In this document: in pieces, positions 18,310 to 32,053 of the stretch
How positions within the stretch are numbered: position 1 is the stretch's first letter
Layout: each line of letters starts with the position of its first letter
Source of the DNA: Acidobacteriota bacterium
Lineage (GTDB): Bacteria; Actinomycetota; Acidimicrobiia; Acidimicrobiales; RAAP-2
Assembly: GCA_018971185.1 (NCBI GenBank)
Contig: JAGXBH010000006.1
Span: forward strand, 1-64,000
Length of the DNA stretch: 64,000 bases
Direction: 5' to 3'
Translations under genes and position numbers: made by a program
Notes under the pieces: model-generated
What the model saw: only the letters and a program-made list of their open reading frames with translations
The model's database searches: none
What the model was told of the DNA's origin: nothing

Positions 18310-18780
18310 ATGAGCACTCCTGGACGCGAGCGCTCGGGGGGGTCGAACATGCAGGTGAAGGACATTCTCCTAAAGAAGGGGCGCGAGGTCACGACCATCT
18401 CGGACGTCGCACTCGTCGCCGACGGCGTGCGGCGGTTGCACGATCGCGGCGTCGGCGCACTCGTCGTCACGGATCAGTCGGGCGCGCTCGCGGGGATCAT
18501 CTCCGAGCGCGACGTGGTGCGCGTGCTGGGTGAGCGCGGGGCCAGCGCGCTCGACATGAGCGTCGCCGACGTCATGAGCACGGAGGTCACCACGTGCGTC
18601 GAGGCCACCACCATCGACTCGTTGATGTCGTTGATGACCGAGCGGCGAATTCGCCACGTCCCGGTCATGGACGGCGCCACCCTCGTGGGGATGATCTCCA
18701 TCGGTGACGTCGTCAAGTGGCGTGTCGACGAGTTGGAGAACGACAAGCGCGACCTCATCGAGTACGTCACGGCCCGTTAG
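18310..18780 (+). CDS. CBS domain-containing protein
   Basis: Two CBS repeats: GVGALVVTDQSGALAGIISERDVVRVL and RRIRHVPVMDGATLVGMISIGDVVKW. Confidence 0.92.
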   Translation: MSTPGRERSGGSNMQVKDILLKKGREVTTISDVALVADGVRRLHDRGVGALVVTDQSGALAGIISERDVVRVLGERGASALDMSVADVMSTEVTTCVEATTIDSLMSLMTERRIRHVPVMDGATLVGMISIGDVVKWRVDELENDKRDLIEYVTAR

Positions 18781-18791
18781 CCGCGACGTCC

Positions 18792-19217
18792 TCAGCGAGC
18801 CGCGGCCAGCTGCAGGCGCAGTTGGGCGCGCGCCAGCGACGCGAGCACCAGGGCCCGGGCCGCCTCGTCGAGCTCCGCCCCGGTGTTCAGTTGCGCCTCG
18901 GCCGACTCCTTGGCGGCCTGGGCGCGCGCGACGTCGATCTCGCTCACGCGTTCGGCGACGCCGGCGAGCACCGTGGCGCGCGTCACGCCCGGCTCGTCCC
19001 CCGGACCCACCTGGAAGTATCCGCCGTGCACGCAGAATCCCAACTCACCCGACACCGTCGCCACCCGCACCAAGCCCGGGACCACGTCACCCACCGTCGG
19101 CGTGTGCTGGGGCAGGATCGTGAACTGCCCCTCGGACGAACGGGCCATGAGAGCGGTGGCCTCACCGCTCCACAGCGCCGCTTCGGGCGTCACGATCTCG
19201 ACCTTCAACGACGCCAC
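18792..19217 (-). CDS. atpC: ATP synthase F1 subunit epsilon
   Basis: VEIVTPEAALWSGEATALMARSSEGQFTILPQHTP; end of the atp operon. Confidence 0.95.
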   Translation of the reverse strand: MASLKVEIVTPEAALWSGEATALMARSSEGQFTILPQHTPTVGDVVPGLVRVATVSGELGFCVHGGYFQVGPGDEPGVTRATVLAGVAERVSEIDVARAQAAKESAEAQLNTGAELDEAARALVLASLARAQLRLQLAAAR

Positions 19218-19220
19218 GGG

Positions 19221-21555
<2,335 letters not shown>

Positions 21556-21589
21556 CGCTCCTCCTCCCTCGCTCGATCGATCCCGTCGC

Positions 21590-23110
<1,521 letters not shown>

Positions 23111-23123
23111 AGTTTCCTTTTTC

Positions 23124-24035
23124 CTAGTCGTTTCGATTCAATGCAGATTCGTAGAAGTGACCCGCCGCGACGGCGTCGTGCAATGCGGACAGTCGTCCGC
23201 GCGTCGAAGCGTCGAGGCGCACGTCACCCACCTCGACCAGCACCCCACCGAGCAGGTCGGCCTCCTCGGCCACCTGCAACTCCACGTCGGTACCCGTCAG
23301 GGCGACCAGCGAGCGCACCAGGTCGGCCCGCGCGGCGTCGTCGAGCGAGCGCGCGGTGAAGACCCGCGCCACGCGCCAATTGCGCGCGAGGGCGACGTAG
23401 TCCACGATGAAGTCGAGGGTGCCCACGACGTCACGCGGGCGACCGCCCTCGATCACGTACCTCGCGACGCGCAGGCTCACCGGTGACACCTTGGCGGCCA
23501 GGAGCTCGTCGAGCAGACCCAGACGCGAACCCAGTGGCGCGTCACGGTCGAGCAACACTCGACGCAGCTCGACGTTCTCCTCGACCGTGCGGGCCCAGCG
23601 GAACAGCTCCTCCTCGATCCGGGCGAACTCGTCGGTCGCGGTGTCCTCCAGCAGGGCGTCGGCGTAACCCGCGACCCGCCGGCGGGCGGCCAACAGGCCG
23701 AGGCTGCGCTGACTGATCGCGCCGGTCTCCTCGAGCACCAGGGCCGTCTGGGCCAACTCGGCGATCGCCGAGGCGACCTCCTGGGCCGGCGCCACGGTGG
23801 CGGCGTAGACCACGACCCGCAGCGTGGTGGCGTCGACCTTGTCGGCGAGGACCTCGCGAAGGACCTGACCGCGCACCACCCCAGTGAGCGAGGTGTCGCT
23901 CAGCATCCCGTGCAGTTCGGGCTGCGCGAGGACGAGACGCTCCAACGACGCGAGCTGCGCGACCACCGTGGTCAGCGTCACCTCGTCGAGGTTGCCCAGG
24001 AGGGCGGCGGCGTATCCTTCGAGCTTGGGCAGCAT
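23124..24035 (-). CDS. atpH: ATP synthase F1 subunit delta (extended, with duplicated N-terminal OSCP-type domain)
   Basis: Position between atpA and atpF; C-terminal [25 protein letters not shown]; two paralogous N-terminal segments (GYAAALL... and GYADALL...). Confidence 0.92.
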   Translation of the reverse strand: MLPKLEGYAAALLGNLDEVTLTTVVAQLASLERLVLAQPELHGMLSDTSLTGVVRGQVLREVLADKVDATTLRVVVYAATVAPAQEVASAIAELAQTALVLEETGAISQRSLGLLAARRRVAGYADALLEDTATDEFARIEEELFRWARTVEENVELRRVLLDRDAPLGSRLGLLDELLAAKVSPVSLRVARYVIEGGRPRDVVGTLDFIVDYVALARNWRVARVFTARSLDDAARADLVRSLVALTGTDVELQVAEEADLLGGVLVEVGDVRLDASTRGRLSALHDAVAAGHFYESALNRND

Positions 24036-24037
24036 GA

Positions 24038-24559
24038 TCAGCGATTCGCTTCCTTCTGCGCTTCCGCGTTCAGAGCGGCCACGGCCTCGCGGACCAGGTC
24101 CTGGTGGGCACTCTGGTCCACCTCGCGACCAACGACCTTGGCGACCAGATCAAAGACGATCTCGCCGATGCGCGCCGACGCCTCGTCGATGGCGCGCTGA
24201 CGCGCGGCCGCCACCTCGGCGTTGGCCTGAGCGACGATGCGCTCGTACTCGGCCTCCCCGCGGGCCCCCGACTCCGCCTTGACCTGGTCCGAGAGGGCCT
24301 GCGCGTTGGCCACGATCTCGCGGGCCTGGTCACGGGCCTCATCGAGCACCCGCGTGCGCTCGTCCCCCGCGGCCTCCGCGGCCGCGCGGGCCTCGTCGGC
24401 CGCCGTGAGGGCGGTACGGATCTTGTCCTGTCGCGCCTCGATCGCGGTGTTCAGCATCGGCAGGGCGTACTTCGTGACGACCCACAGGATGACGAGCACG
24501 ACCGCGAGTTCGACGAACCACGTCCCGTTGGGGAGGAGGAAGATGGAGCCTGTACTCAT
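24038..24559 (-). CDS. atpF: ATP synthase F0 subunit b
   Basis: N-terminal TM helix, then coiled coil EARQDKIRTALTAADEARAAAEA; operon position. Confidence 0.95.
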   Translation of the reverse strand: MSTGSIFLLPNGTWFVELAVVLVILWVVTKYALPMLNTAIEARQDKIRTALTAADEARAAAEAAGDERTRVLDEARDQAREIVANAQALSDQVKAESGARGEAEYERIVAQANAEVAAARQRAIDEASARIGEIVFDLVAKVVGREVDQSAHQDLVREAVAALNAEAQKEANR

Positions 24560-24619
24560 GTCGGGTGACCTTCTTTACTGAACGGCCTCGGACGGTCCCA
24601 CGGACCCGTCGCGGAGGAA

Positions 24620-24889
24620 CTAGTTGCTCTTGAAGACGTAGACGAAGACGACCATGAACAGCAGGTTGATGAAGTACATGGCCTCCACCAGACCCACGGT
24701 CAAGAAGAAGTACTGACGCGCCTTGTTCTCGATCTCCGGCTGACGGGCGATGGCCGCGATGGTCTGGCTACCCGCCAGGCCGTCACCGATCGCCGCACCG
24801 ATGGCACCTCCGCCGAGGGCGAGTCCGCCACCGATGAGCGCACCGGCGTTGCGTACTGCAGCCGCAATGTCGTTTGGATTTGTTGCCAT
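24620..24889 (-). CDS. atpE: ATP synthase F0 subunit c
   Basis: [33 protein letters not shown]...[13 protein letters not shown]. Confidence 0.97.
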   Translation of the reverse strand: MATNPNDIAAAVRNAGALIGGGLALGGGAIGAAIGDGLAGSQTIAAIARQPEIENKARQYFFLTVGLVEAMYFINLLFMVVFVYVFKSN

Positions 24890-24913
24890 TTCTGTCTTTC
24901 CTCCTGGGTTGGG

Positions 24914-25696
24914 TTAGTGAGAGGCCTGAAGCACGTCGTGCGATTCGACGTGACGCTCGTCGTGTGACTCGTCGTGGCTCGTGGCCATGCCGAAGTACAA
25001 GACGGCGAGGAGCATGAAGATGTACGCCTGGATGACGCCGATCAGGGCGTCGAAGGGCTTCCAGATGATCTCCCCGAAGGGGATCACGTAGATGGGCAGC
25101 AGCGTCGTCATGACCGCGATCATGAGCCCGCCCGAGAACATGTTGCCGAAGAGACGGAAGGTCAGGGTGATGGGCTTGGTGATCTCCTCGATCACGTTGA
25201 TCGGGGCCAGGGCGGTGTAGGGCTGGGCGTAGTGCTTGAGATAGCCACCGACGCGGCGCGCCCTCAGCGACTCGACGTGCACCCAGACGATCACCAGGAC
25301 GGCCATGGCGAGGGGCAGGTTGACGTCACCGGTGGGCGCCGGGAAGATCTCGCCGGACTGACCCGGGTGCATCGACGTGGGCAAGAAACCGATCCAGTTG
25401 CAGATGAGGATGAAGAGGAAGAGGGTCACGCCCAGCGGGACGAAACGACGGCCGCGCTCGCCCATCGCCGACTCGGCGAGGTCACTCACCATCCCGACGA
25501 TCATCTCCCAGAAGACCTGGATCTTGGACGGCACGCCATCGGTCACTTTGGAGGTCATACGAAAGACCAGGAACATGAAGATCGCGAGGGCCAGGAGCGT
25601 CGACATGATGATGTCGGTGTCGAAGGTCAGACCCAGGAAGTGGGCCGTCGGGTGCACCCCGACCTCGATGGTCTTCGCCGCGTACAGCGTCTTCAC
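24914..25696 (-). CDS. atpB: ATP synthase F0 subunit a
   Basis: TFRLFGNMFSGGLMIAVM, LLAVLYFGMA; operon position. Confidence 0.96.
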   Translation of the reverse strand: MKTLYAAKTIEVGVHPTAHFLGLTFDTDIIMSTLLALAIFMFLVFRMTSKVTDGVPSKIQVFWEMIVGMVSDLAESAMGERGRRFVPLGVTLFLFILICNWIGFLPTSMHPGQSGEIFPAPTGDVNLPLAMAVLVIVWVHVESLRARRVGGYLKHYAQPYTALAPINVIEEITKPITLTFRLFGNMFSGGLMIAVMTTLLPIYVIPFGEIIWKPFDALIGVIQAYIFMLLAVLYFGMATSHDESHDERHVESHDVLQASH

Positions 25697-26097
25697 TTCA
25701 TGTCCCCCTGCTTCGCCACCACACTCAACACGTTGACGACGAAGACGATCTGATAAATCACGAGCCCTGCAACAATACCTATTCCGAGCGCCGTGTCCAG
25801 TACGAGGGCGCCGACCGCCACCACCGTCATCACGGCGAGGCGTCCCATGGTGTTGCTGCCGAGTTGCCGGCGCACCGCCTTGGTGCTCTGCTCACCCTTG
25901 ATCTCGACGCGAGCGACCTGGCGGTCGAGGAATCGCAGGTTGAGGATCGCCATCCCCACGCCGATGACGACGCCGAGTCCCGCCAACGGGTTGATCATGA
26001 CGCCGATCACGAATCCGACGGCGCCCGCGACGATGGCCGAGAGCACTGTACGACGCAGCAGGCGCGGCAGTGTTGTCGGGGAGAGGTTTTCGAGCAC
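25693..26097 (-). CDS. AtpI-like ATP synthase accessory membrane protein
   Basis: Small TM protein overlapping atpB; GTG at 26097 gives VLENLSPTTLPRLLRRTVLSAIVAGAVGF; the longer ORF start is unlikely. Confidence 0.7.
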   Translation of the reverse strand: MLENLSPTTLPRLLRRTVLSAIVAGAVGFVIGVMINPLAGLGVVIGVGMAILNLRFLDRQVARVEIKGEQSTKAVRRQLGSNTMGRLAVMTVVAVGALVLDTALGIGIVAGLVIYQIVFVVNVLSVVAKQGDMK

Positions 26098-26108
26098 GGT
26101 GATGGGTT

Positions 26109-26357
26109 CTAAAGGTAACGCCGGACTTGCTGAACCACGCTCACCACGGCGGCGACCGTCCCTAACACTATCCCGATTAGCAGGCCCGCGGGAGCGGTGT
26201 GGAAAATGTGGTCGACCCAGATGCCCAGAGCCACCCCCGCCCCGACGCACCCGGCGATGGTCGACCCCATGACGGCGAAGGCCGCGAGTCCGGGAAGCCC
26301 GGATCCATCAGGAGATTTCTCACCTGAGGGCGGAGGCGGGGACCCGGGGTCGCTCAA
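26109..26357 (-). CDS. AtpZ/AtpI family small membrane protein
   Basis: AAFAVMGSTIAGCVGAGVALGIWVDHIFHTAPAGLLIGIVLGTVAAV has two TM helices of the AtpZ type; probable TTG start at 26357. Confidence 0.7.
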   Translation of the reverse strand: MSDPGSPPPPSGEKSPDGSGLPGLAAFAVMGSTIAGCVGAGVALGIWVDHIFHTAPAGLLIGIVLGTVAAVVSVVQQVRRYL

Positions 26358-27493
26358 CGGTGCGCCTCGTCGCGCTCGTAACGCTGGTGCTCGAGACGGC
26401 GTCGACGCGTCAGCAGCGGGCTCGACCAGGTGAAGAGAGCGATCAACAGGACCGCGACCGCCAGCGGCAAGAACACGTTGGTGCGCGGGTAGAACAGCGG
26501 GAAGAGCACGAAGCCGCACAGCAACGCGGTCCAGAGCCACAGGATGATCACGGTGCGACGGTGCCCGTGGCCCAAGCGCATCAGTCGGTGGTGGATGTGG
26601 TTCTTGTCGGGAGTGTGAAAGCCCTGACCCGACATCGTGCGCCGGACGAACGCCCAGACGGCGTCGGTGAGGGGCACGCCCAGGATGAACACGGGGATCA
26701 GCAGCGGCGCGAAGAAGAAGAAGGTGACGCCACTCGCCGGTGGTGTGCGCCCGCCGATCACCATGGTCGAGGCCGACATCAACAGACCCAGCATCAACGC
26801 GCCCGCGTCGCCCATGAACAGCTTCGCTGGATGGAAGTTGTCGCGCAAGAAGCCCACGCAGATCCCGAAGGTGAGGGCGGCGATCAGGGGGCCCACGTTG
26901 GTCGAGGGCAGCAGGCCCAACTCCTCCAAGCGCAGGCCGTAGATGCACAGGGTGCCTGAGGCGATGGCCACGATCCCCCCGGCGAGTCCGTCGAGCCCGT
27001 CGATCAGGTTGACGGCGTTGGAGAGGGCGAAGACCCAGATGGCCGTGATGACGGGCAGGATCGACGGACCCAGCACGATGAAACCCGCGAAGGGGAGTTT
27101 CAGCTGGTACATGGTGCAACCGCTGTAGTAGAGGATCGTCGCGGCCAGGACCTGACCCGCCACCTTGGCCGGGGCGCTCATCTCGCGAAAGTCGTCCACC
27201 ACGCCGACCACGAACATCACGCCGGTGGCGAGCAGGACCCCGAACATCTCGTGGGACGACTCGATGACCGCGCGCGTGGTCGGCAGGACGAAGGCCACGA
27301 CCAGGGCGACGCAGAAGCCGACGAACATCGCGCCCCCACCCCCGTAGGGGGTGACGATCTGGTGGACCTTGCGCTCATCGGGCTGTGCGCTGTAGTTGAC
27401 CGCGAGGGCGATCTTGCGCGCCCACGGGTTGCTCATCAGGGTGACCAGGGCACCTACGAGGGCAATGATCCCGTACGTGCCCAGTGAGTTCAT
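26354..27493 (-). CDS. wecA: Polyprenyl-phosphate GlcNAc-1-phosphate transferase (WecA/Rfe/TagO)
   Basis: YGGGGAMFVGF, VVDDFREMSAPAKV, NAVNLIDGLDGLAGG, FMGDAGALMLGLL, PDKNHIHHRLMRLGHGHR. Confidence 0.93.
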   Translation of the reverse strand: MNSLGTYGIIALVGALVTLMSNPWARKIALAVNYSAQPDERKVHQIVTPYGGGGAMFVGFCVALVVAFVLPTTRAVIESSHEMFGVLLATGVMFVVGVVDDFREMSAPAKVAGQVLAATILYYSGCTMYQLKLPFAGFIVLGPSILPVITAIWVFALSNAVNLIDGLDGLAGGIVAIASGTLCIYGLRLEELGLLPSTNVGPLIAALTFGICVGFLRDNFHPAKLFMGDAGALMLGLLMSASTMVIGGRTPPASGVTFFFFAPLLIPVFILGVPLTDAVWAFVRRTMSGQGFHTPDKNHIHHRLMRLGHGHRRTVIILWLWTALLCGFVLFPLFYPRTNVFLPLAVAVLLIALFTWSSPLLTRRRRLEHQRYERDEAHR

Positions 27494-27496
27494 GGG

Positions 27497-28783
27497 CTAC
27501 TTCGTGAAGGAGGCGTAGGGGTCGAAGAGCGCGCAGAGCTCGGCGACCTCCTCGCGCACCCGCTCGACCTTGGCGGCGTCCTCGCGCTCACGCAGCGCCC
27601 GGGCCATCAGCGAGGCCACGGTGGCGAACTCGTCCTCACGCAGTCCGGCGGTCGTCTCGGCGGCCGTCCCCACGCGCAGACCCGACGTGATGAAGGCGCT
27701 GCGCGGGTCGTCGGGGATCGTGTTGCGGTTGGTGGTGATCCCGGCGCGGTCCAAGACCTCCTGGGCCACCTTCCCGGTGAGGTCCGCGTCGAAGTCGCGA
27801 AGGTCGAGAAGCACCATGTGATTCTCACTGCCCCCCGAGACCAACCGGAAGCCCTCGCGGGCCAACGCGTCCCCGAAGGCCGAGGCGTTGGCCACGACCT
27901 GACGGGTGTAGGTCGAGAAGCTCGCCTGGGCGGCCTCGCGGAAGGCCACCGCCTTGGCCGCGATGGCGTGCTCCAAAGGTCCGCCCTGCTGGCCCGGGAA
28001 CACCGCCATGTCGATCGCCTTGGCGTGGTCGCTGCGGCACAGGATGGCGCCCCCGCGCGGTCCGCGAAGGGTCTTGTGCGTGGTGAAGGTGACCACGTCG
28101 GCGTAGGGCACGGGATTGGGGTGCGAGCCGCCGGCGATGAGTCCCGCCACGTGGGCCGAGTCGAACATCAAGAGGGCACCGACCTCGTCGGCGATCTCAC
28201 GGAACGGGGCCGGGTCGATGCGTCGCGCGTAGGCGGTGGCCCCCGCCACGATCATCCGCGGTCGATGGGTGAGGGCCATGTCACGCACGTTGTCGAAGTC
28301 GATCATCTCACCGGGCGCCGCCGGGTCGTCGTTGCGCGGCGTCACGCCGTAGGACACGAAGTTCCACGCCTTGGACGTCATCGACGCGGGCGATCCGTGC
28401 GTGAGGTGACCACCCTGGTCGAGGCGCATCGCGAGCACGGTGTCACCGGGCTCCAGCAGCGCCTGGTAGACCGCGACGTTCGCGTTGGCCCCGGAGTGGG
28501 GCTGGACGTTCGCGTGGTCCGCGCCGAAGAGCCCGATCAGCCGACGACGGGCGAGGTCCTCGATCTCGTCGACCACCTGGTTGCCCCCGTAGTAGCGGCG
28601 ACCCGGATACCCCTCGGAGTACTTGTTCGTGAGGACCGAGCCGGTGGCGGCCATCACGGCGGGCGAGGCGAAGTTCTCGCTCGCGATCAACTGCAGCGTG
28701 CTGGTCTGGCGCGCCCACTCCTGGGCGAGGAGATCGAGTACCTCGTCGTCGCCGGTGATGAAAACGTCGAAGGGAGAGCTCAC
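27497..28783 (-). CDS. glyA: Serine hydroxymethyltransferase
   Basis: TLQLIASENFASPAVMAATGS, NKYSEGYPGRRYYGG, DVVTFTTHKTLRGPRGGAILC. Confidence 0.97.
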   Translation of the reverse strand: MSSPFDVFITGDDEVLDLLAQEWARQTSTLQLIASENFASPAVMAATGSVLTNKYSEGYPGRRYYGGNQVVDEIEDLARRRLIGLFGADHANVQPHSGANANVAVYQALLEPGDTVLAMRLDQGGHLTHGSPASMTSKAWNFVSYGVTPRNDDPAAPGEMIDFDNVRDMALTHRPRMIVAGATAYARRIDPAPFREIADEVGALLMFDSAHVAGLIAGGSHPNPVPYADVVTFTTHKTLRGPRGGAILCRSDHAKAIDMAVFPGQQGGPLEHAIAAKAVAFREAAQASFSTYTRQVVANASAFGDALAREGFRLVSGGSENHMVLLDLRDFDADLTGKVAQEVLDRAGITTNRNTIPDDPRSAFITSGLRVGTAAETTAGLREDEFATVASLMARALREREDAAKVERVREEVAELCALFDPYASFTK

Positions 28784-28802
28784 GAGGGAACCTTTCGTTG
28801 CG

Positions 28803-29255
28803 CTAGGCGCGTTGGTCGAGTTGACGGAGTTTGTCGATTCGCGCGAGGTGGCGACCGTCCCCGGGTTCGGCGCCCAGCCACGCCGCGAGGGCGTCCTGGG
28901 CCACCGTTGGTCCGATCAATCGCGCGCCCATGCAGAGCACGTTGGCGTGATTGTGCTCGCGCGCGAGGCGCGCGGAGGTCGCGTCGTGCACCAACGCGGC
29001 GCGCACGCCGGGCACCTTGTTGGCCGCGATCGAGATGCCCACGCCCGAACCGCAGACCGCGACACCCAGGTCGGCGTCGCCGCGCGCGACCTGGTGCCCG
29101 ACGGCGGAGCCGAAGTCGGGGTAGTCGACCGAGTCAGAGGCGTTGGTGGTCCCCAGGTCGATCACCTCGTGGCCCCATTCGCGCAGGGTGCTGACGAGGA
29201 TCGACTTGAGGTCGTACCCGGCGTGATCCGCTCCGAGGGCGATTCTCATAACCAC
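28803..29255 (-). CDS. rpiB: Ribose-5-phosphate isomerase B
   Basis: RIALGADHAGYDLK, YPDFGSAVG, AVCGSGVGISIAANKVPGVRAALV. Confidence 0.93.
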   Translation of the reverse strand: MVMRIALGADHAGYDLKSILVSTLREWGHEVIDLGTTNASDSVDYPDFGSAVGHQVARGDADLGVAVCGSGVGISIAANKVPGVRAALVHDATSARLAREHNHANVLCMGARLIGPTVAQDALAAWLGAEPGDGRHLARIDKLRQLDQRA

Positions 29256-29258
29256 ACC

Positions 29259-29876
29259 CTACTGGTCGCCCGCGGCCGCTTCGGGTCCGAGGACCGCCTC
29301 AAGGTCCTCGCGACGCACCGCTCCCTCACGCCGCAGATGCCAGCCGTCGGACGCCAACTCCACCACCGTCGACACCTCGCCGTCGCAGACGCCCGCGTCG
29401 AGGACCCCGGCCACGGGCGCCCCCCAGGTCGTGCCCTCGACGTCCTCGACGCTGACGCACGGACGACGGCCGTGCTCGTTCGCGCTGGTCACCGCCAGGG
29501 GACCGCACTGGGCGATGATCGAGGACAACTGCGGCTGGCGCGCGAGGCGCAGGCCCAACGTGGACCTCGCGCCGACGCGGGCCGCCACCGACGCGGGCGC
29601 GTCGACCACGATGGTCAGGGCCCCCGGCCAGAAGCGCTCGGCCAGACGCTGCGCGTCGTCGGACCAGTCGACGCCCAGTTCCGCGACCTGCGCCAGCGAA
29701 CCCACCAGCACGGGAAGCGCCACGTGCTGGGGGCGTCGTTTCACCGCGAAGAGCCGCGCGACCGCGTCGGCGTCGGCGAGGCGCGCGGCCACTCCGTACA
29801 CGGTGTCGGTGGGCACGACCACGACTTGCGCGCTCAGTAGCGCCCGGACCGCCTCCCCCACGTCCAGACGCCTCAC
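29259..29876 (-). CDS. tsaC: L-threonylcarbamoyladenylate synthase (Sua5/YciO/YrdC)
   Basis: VVVPTDTVYGVAARLADADAVARLFAVKRRP...RFWPGALTIVV...LAVTSANEHG; GTG start at 29876 overlaps prmC. Confidence 0.92.
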   Translation of the reverse strand: MRRLDVGEAVRALLSAQVVVVPTDTVYGVAARLADADAVARLFAVKRRPQHVALPVLVGSLAQVAELGVDWSDDAQRLAERFWPGALTIVVDAPASVAARVGARSTLGLRLARQPQLSSIIAQCGPLAVTSANEHGRRPCVSVEDVEGTTWGAPVAGVLDAGVCDGEVSTVVELASDGWHLRREGAVRREDLEAVLGPEAAAGDQ

Positions 29877-30700
29877 GTCGGTCGCCTCGCGACGAAGACG
29901 CGAGGACGCCCACTCAGGTCGTCGACGCCGCGAACGTCGACGTACCCGCGCGCGCTCGTGAGTCCCCGGAGCGCCTCGCGGTGTCCGACGCCGTGCTCCA
30001 CCACCAAGGATGCGCCCGGACGCAGCCACTCGAACGCCTCGTCCACGATGATGCTCAGGTCCTCGAAGCCCACGACGCCGCGCGCGTCCGGCGACACCAA
30101 GGCGCCCCGGGGCTCGTGTCCGAGCACCGGGTCCAGGTCCGCCATCTCTGAGTCGCCCACGTAGGGCGGATTCGCCACGACCAGGTCCACGCGCGAGCGC
30201 AGCGAGTGGTCGAGGGCGTCGAACCACGAGGACGCCACGAACGAGACCGCCGTCAGCGCGTGCTTGCGCGCGTTGGCGCGCGCGACGTCGAGGGCGGCCG
30301 TCGACTCGTCCACCGCGATCAGGGCTCCCCCCACCCCTCGTGAGCGCAGTTCGTCGAGTATCGCCAGTCCGAGCGCGCCCGAGCCGCACCCCAGGTCGAC
30401 GATGAGCGGGGCTCGGTCCGCACCGGACAGCTCGCCGAGGGCGACGTCCACCATCTCCTCGGTCTCGGGGCGCGGGATCAGGACGCGAGGGTCGACGTCG
30501 AGGTCGAGTGCGCGAAAGGGCCAGTGTCCGATGACGTACTGCAGTGGCTCGCCCGCGAGGCGCCGACGCGCCGCGGCGAGCAGTGTCGACTGATCCGCGT
30601 CAGGGCGCGTCGCGAACTCCTCCACCAGCCACCGGGCCTCGTGTCGCTCGACGCCGAGGGCCACGAGGTCGGCGACCCCCATGGTCTCAGCGTCCGTCAC
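29873..30700 (-). CDS. prmC: Peptide chain release factor N5-glutamine methyltransferase
   Basis: PLQYVIGHWPFRALDLDVDPRVLIPRPETEEMV, DLGCGSGALGLAI, VVANPPYV. Confidence 0.95.
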   Translation of the reverse strand: MTDAETMGVADLVALGVERHEARWLVEEFATRPDADQSTLLAAARRRLAGEPLQYVIGHWPFRALDLDVDPRVLIPRPETEEMVDVALGELSGADRAPLIVDLGCGSGALGLAILDELRSRGVGGALIAVDESTAALDVARANARKHALTAVSFVASSWFDALDHSLRSRVDLVVANPPYVGDSEMADLDPVLGHEPRGALVSPDARGVVGFEDLSIIVDEAFEWLRPGASLVVEHGVGHREALRGLTSARGYVDVRGVDDLSGRPRVFVARRPT

Positions 30701-31766
30701 TCTCGGCCAGTTGACGTGCGCGCTGGTCCGCGAGCAGGGCGTCGATGAAGGGATCGAGGTCGCCGGCCAGGACGGCGTCGAGGGTATAGGACGTCATGGA
30801 GATGCGATGGTCGGTGACGCGATTTTCCTTGAAGTTGTAGGTGCGGATCTTCTCGCTGCGCCCGCCACCGCCGAGCTGGGAGCGCTTGAGGTCACCGAGT
30901 TCGTTGGCCTGGGCGTCCTGGGCCGCCTTGAGCAGACGCGAGCGAAGGACGATGAGAGCCTTCGCCCGGTTCTGGATCTGACTCTTCTCGTCCTGCATCG
31001 AGACCACGATGCCCGTGGGGATATGGGTGATACGCACGGCGGAGTCCGTGGTGTTGACGCTCTGGCCCCCGGGGCCCGAGGAACGGTAGACGTCGATCTT
31101 GAGTTCGTTGGGGTCCAGCGCCACGTCGACCTCCTCGGCCTCGGGCAGGACCGACACGGTGGCCGAGGACGTGTGCACCCGGCCCTTGGCCTCGGTGACG
31201 GGCACTCGCTGGACGCGGTGGACCCCGGCCTCGTGCGACAGGCGCGTCCAGGCGTCATCGCCCTTGACCAGGTAGGTGGCCTCGTCGAGCCCGCCGTGAT
31301 CGGATTCACGCTCCTCGACCACCTCGAGCTTCCAGCCGCGTAACGACGCGTAGCGCCGATACATCTCGGCCAAGTCCCCGGCGAAGAGATTGGCCTCCTC
31401 GCCCCCCTCGGCCCCGCGGATCTCCAGGATCACGTTACGTCCCTCGTTGGGATCGCGAGGCAGCAGGAGGGTCTCGAGGTTCTCCTCGAGGGCGGGCAGG
31501 CGCTCCTCGGCCGCCACGACCTCGTCGCGCCAGAGCTCGCGGTCGTCGCCACTGGTCTCGTTGAACATCTCGCGCGCCGTGGCGAGGTCGTCGCGGGCGG
31601 ACTTGAGTTGGTTCCACGCGGCGTTGATCTCCGCCAACTCCTTGAATCGGCGCGACAGGTCGCGAAGACGCGCCAGGTCCGACGCGACGTCGGGTTGGGC
31701 GAGGGCGGCCTCGACGGAGCGAAGCTCCTCTTCGAGACTGGAGAGGGTGTCGTCGAGCGAGCGCAC
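30687..31766 (-). CDS. prfA: Peptide chain release factor 1
   Basis: IRGAEGGEEANLFAGDL, YRSSGPGGQSVNTTDSAVRITHIPTGI; GGQ motif. Confidence 0.97.
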   Translation of the reverse strand: MRSLDDTLSSLEEELRSVEAALAQPDVASDLARLRDLSRRFKELAEINAAWNQLKSARDDLATAREMFNETSGDDRELWRDEVVAAEERLPALEENLETLLLPRDPNEGRNVILEIRGAEGGEEANLFAGDLAEMYRRYASLRGWKLEVVEERESDHGGLDEATYLVKGDDAWTRLSHEAGVHRVQRVPVTEAKGRVHTSSATVSVLPEAEEVDVALDPNELKIDVYRSSGPGGQSVNTTDSAVRITHIPTGIVVSMQDEKSQIQNRAKALIVLRSRLLKAAQDAQANELGDLKRSQLGGGGRSEKIRTYNFKENRVTDHRISMTSYTLDAVLAGDLDPFIDALLADQRARQLAESDGR

Positions 31767-31787
31767 GAAAGGTGGCGGCTCGCCGGC

Positions 31788-32015
31788 CTACGCCTTGGGA
31801 GCGCGCGCCTTGTTGGTCTTCTGGGCGTAACGACGCTGGAAGCGCTCGACGCGGCCACCGGTGTCGACCAGCTTCTGCTTACCGGTGAAGAAGGGGTGGC
31901 ACTCGTTGCACAGTTCCACCTTGATCTCGGCCTTGGTCGACTTGGTCGTGAAGGTGTTACCACACGAGCAGGTGACCTGCGCGTCGATGTACTGAGGGTG
32001 AATATCGGTCTTCAT
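31788..32015 (-). CDS. rpmE: 50S ribosomal protein L31 (zinc-binding type)
   Basis: [22 protein letters not shown]...[27 protein letters not shown]. Confidence 0.97.
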   Translation of the reverse strand: MKTDIHPQYIDAQVTCSCGNTFTTKSTKAEIKVELCNECHPFFTGKQKLVDTGGRVERFQRRYAQKTNKARAPKA

Positions 32016-32053
32016 GGGTGCTCCTTGGTGCGGATGAAGAGTTTACAGGAAAA

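Noticed and set aside
26109-27119. 336-aa minus-strand ORF as one protein
   Set aside because: Only the last ~83 codons (AtpZ-like) are credible; the rest is out-of-frame wecA sequence.
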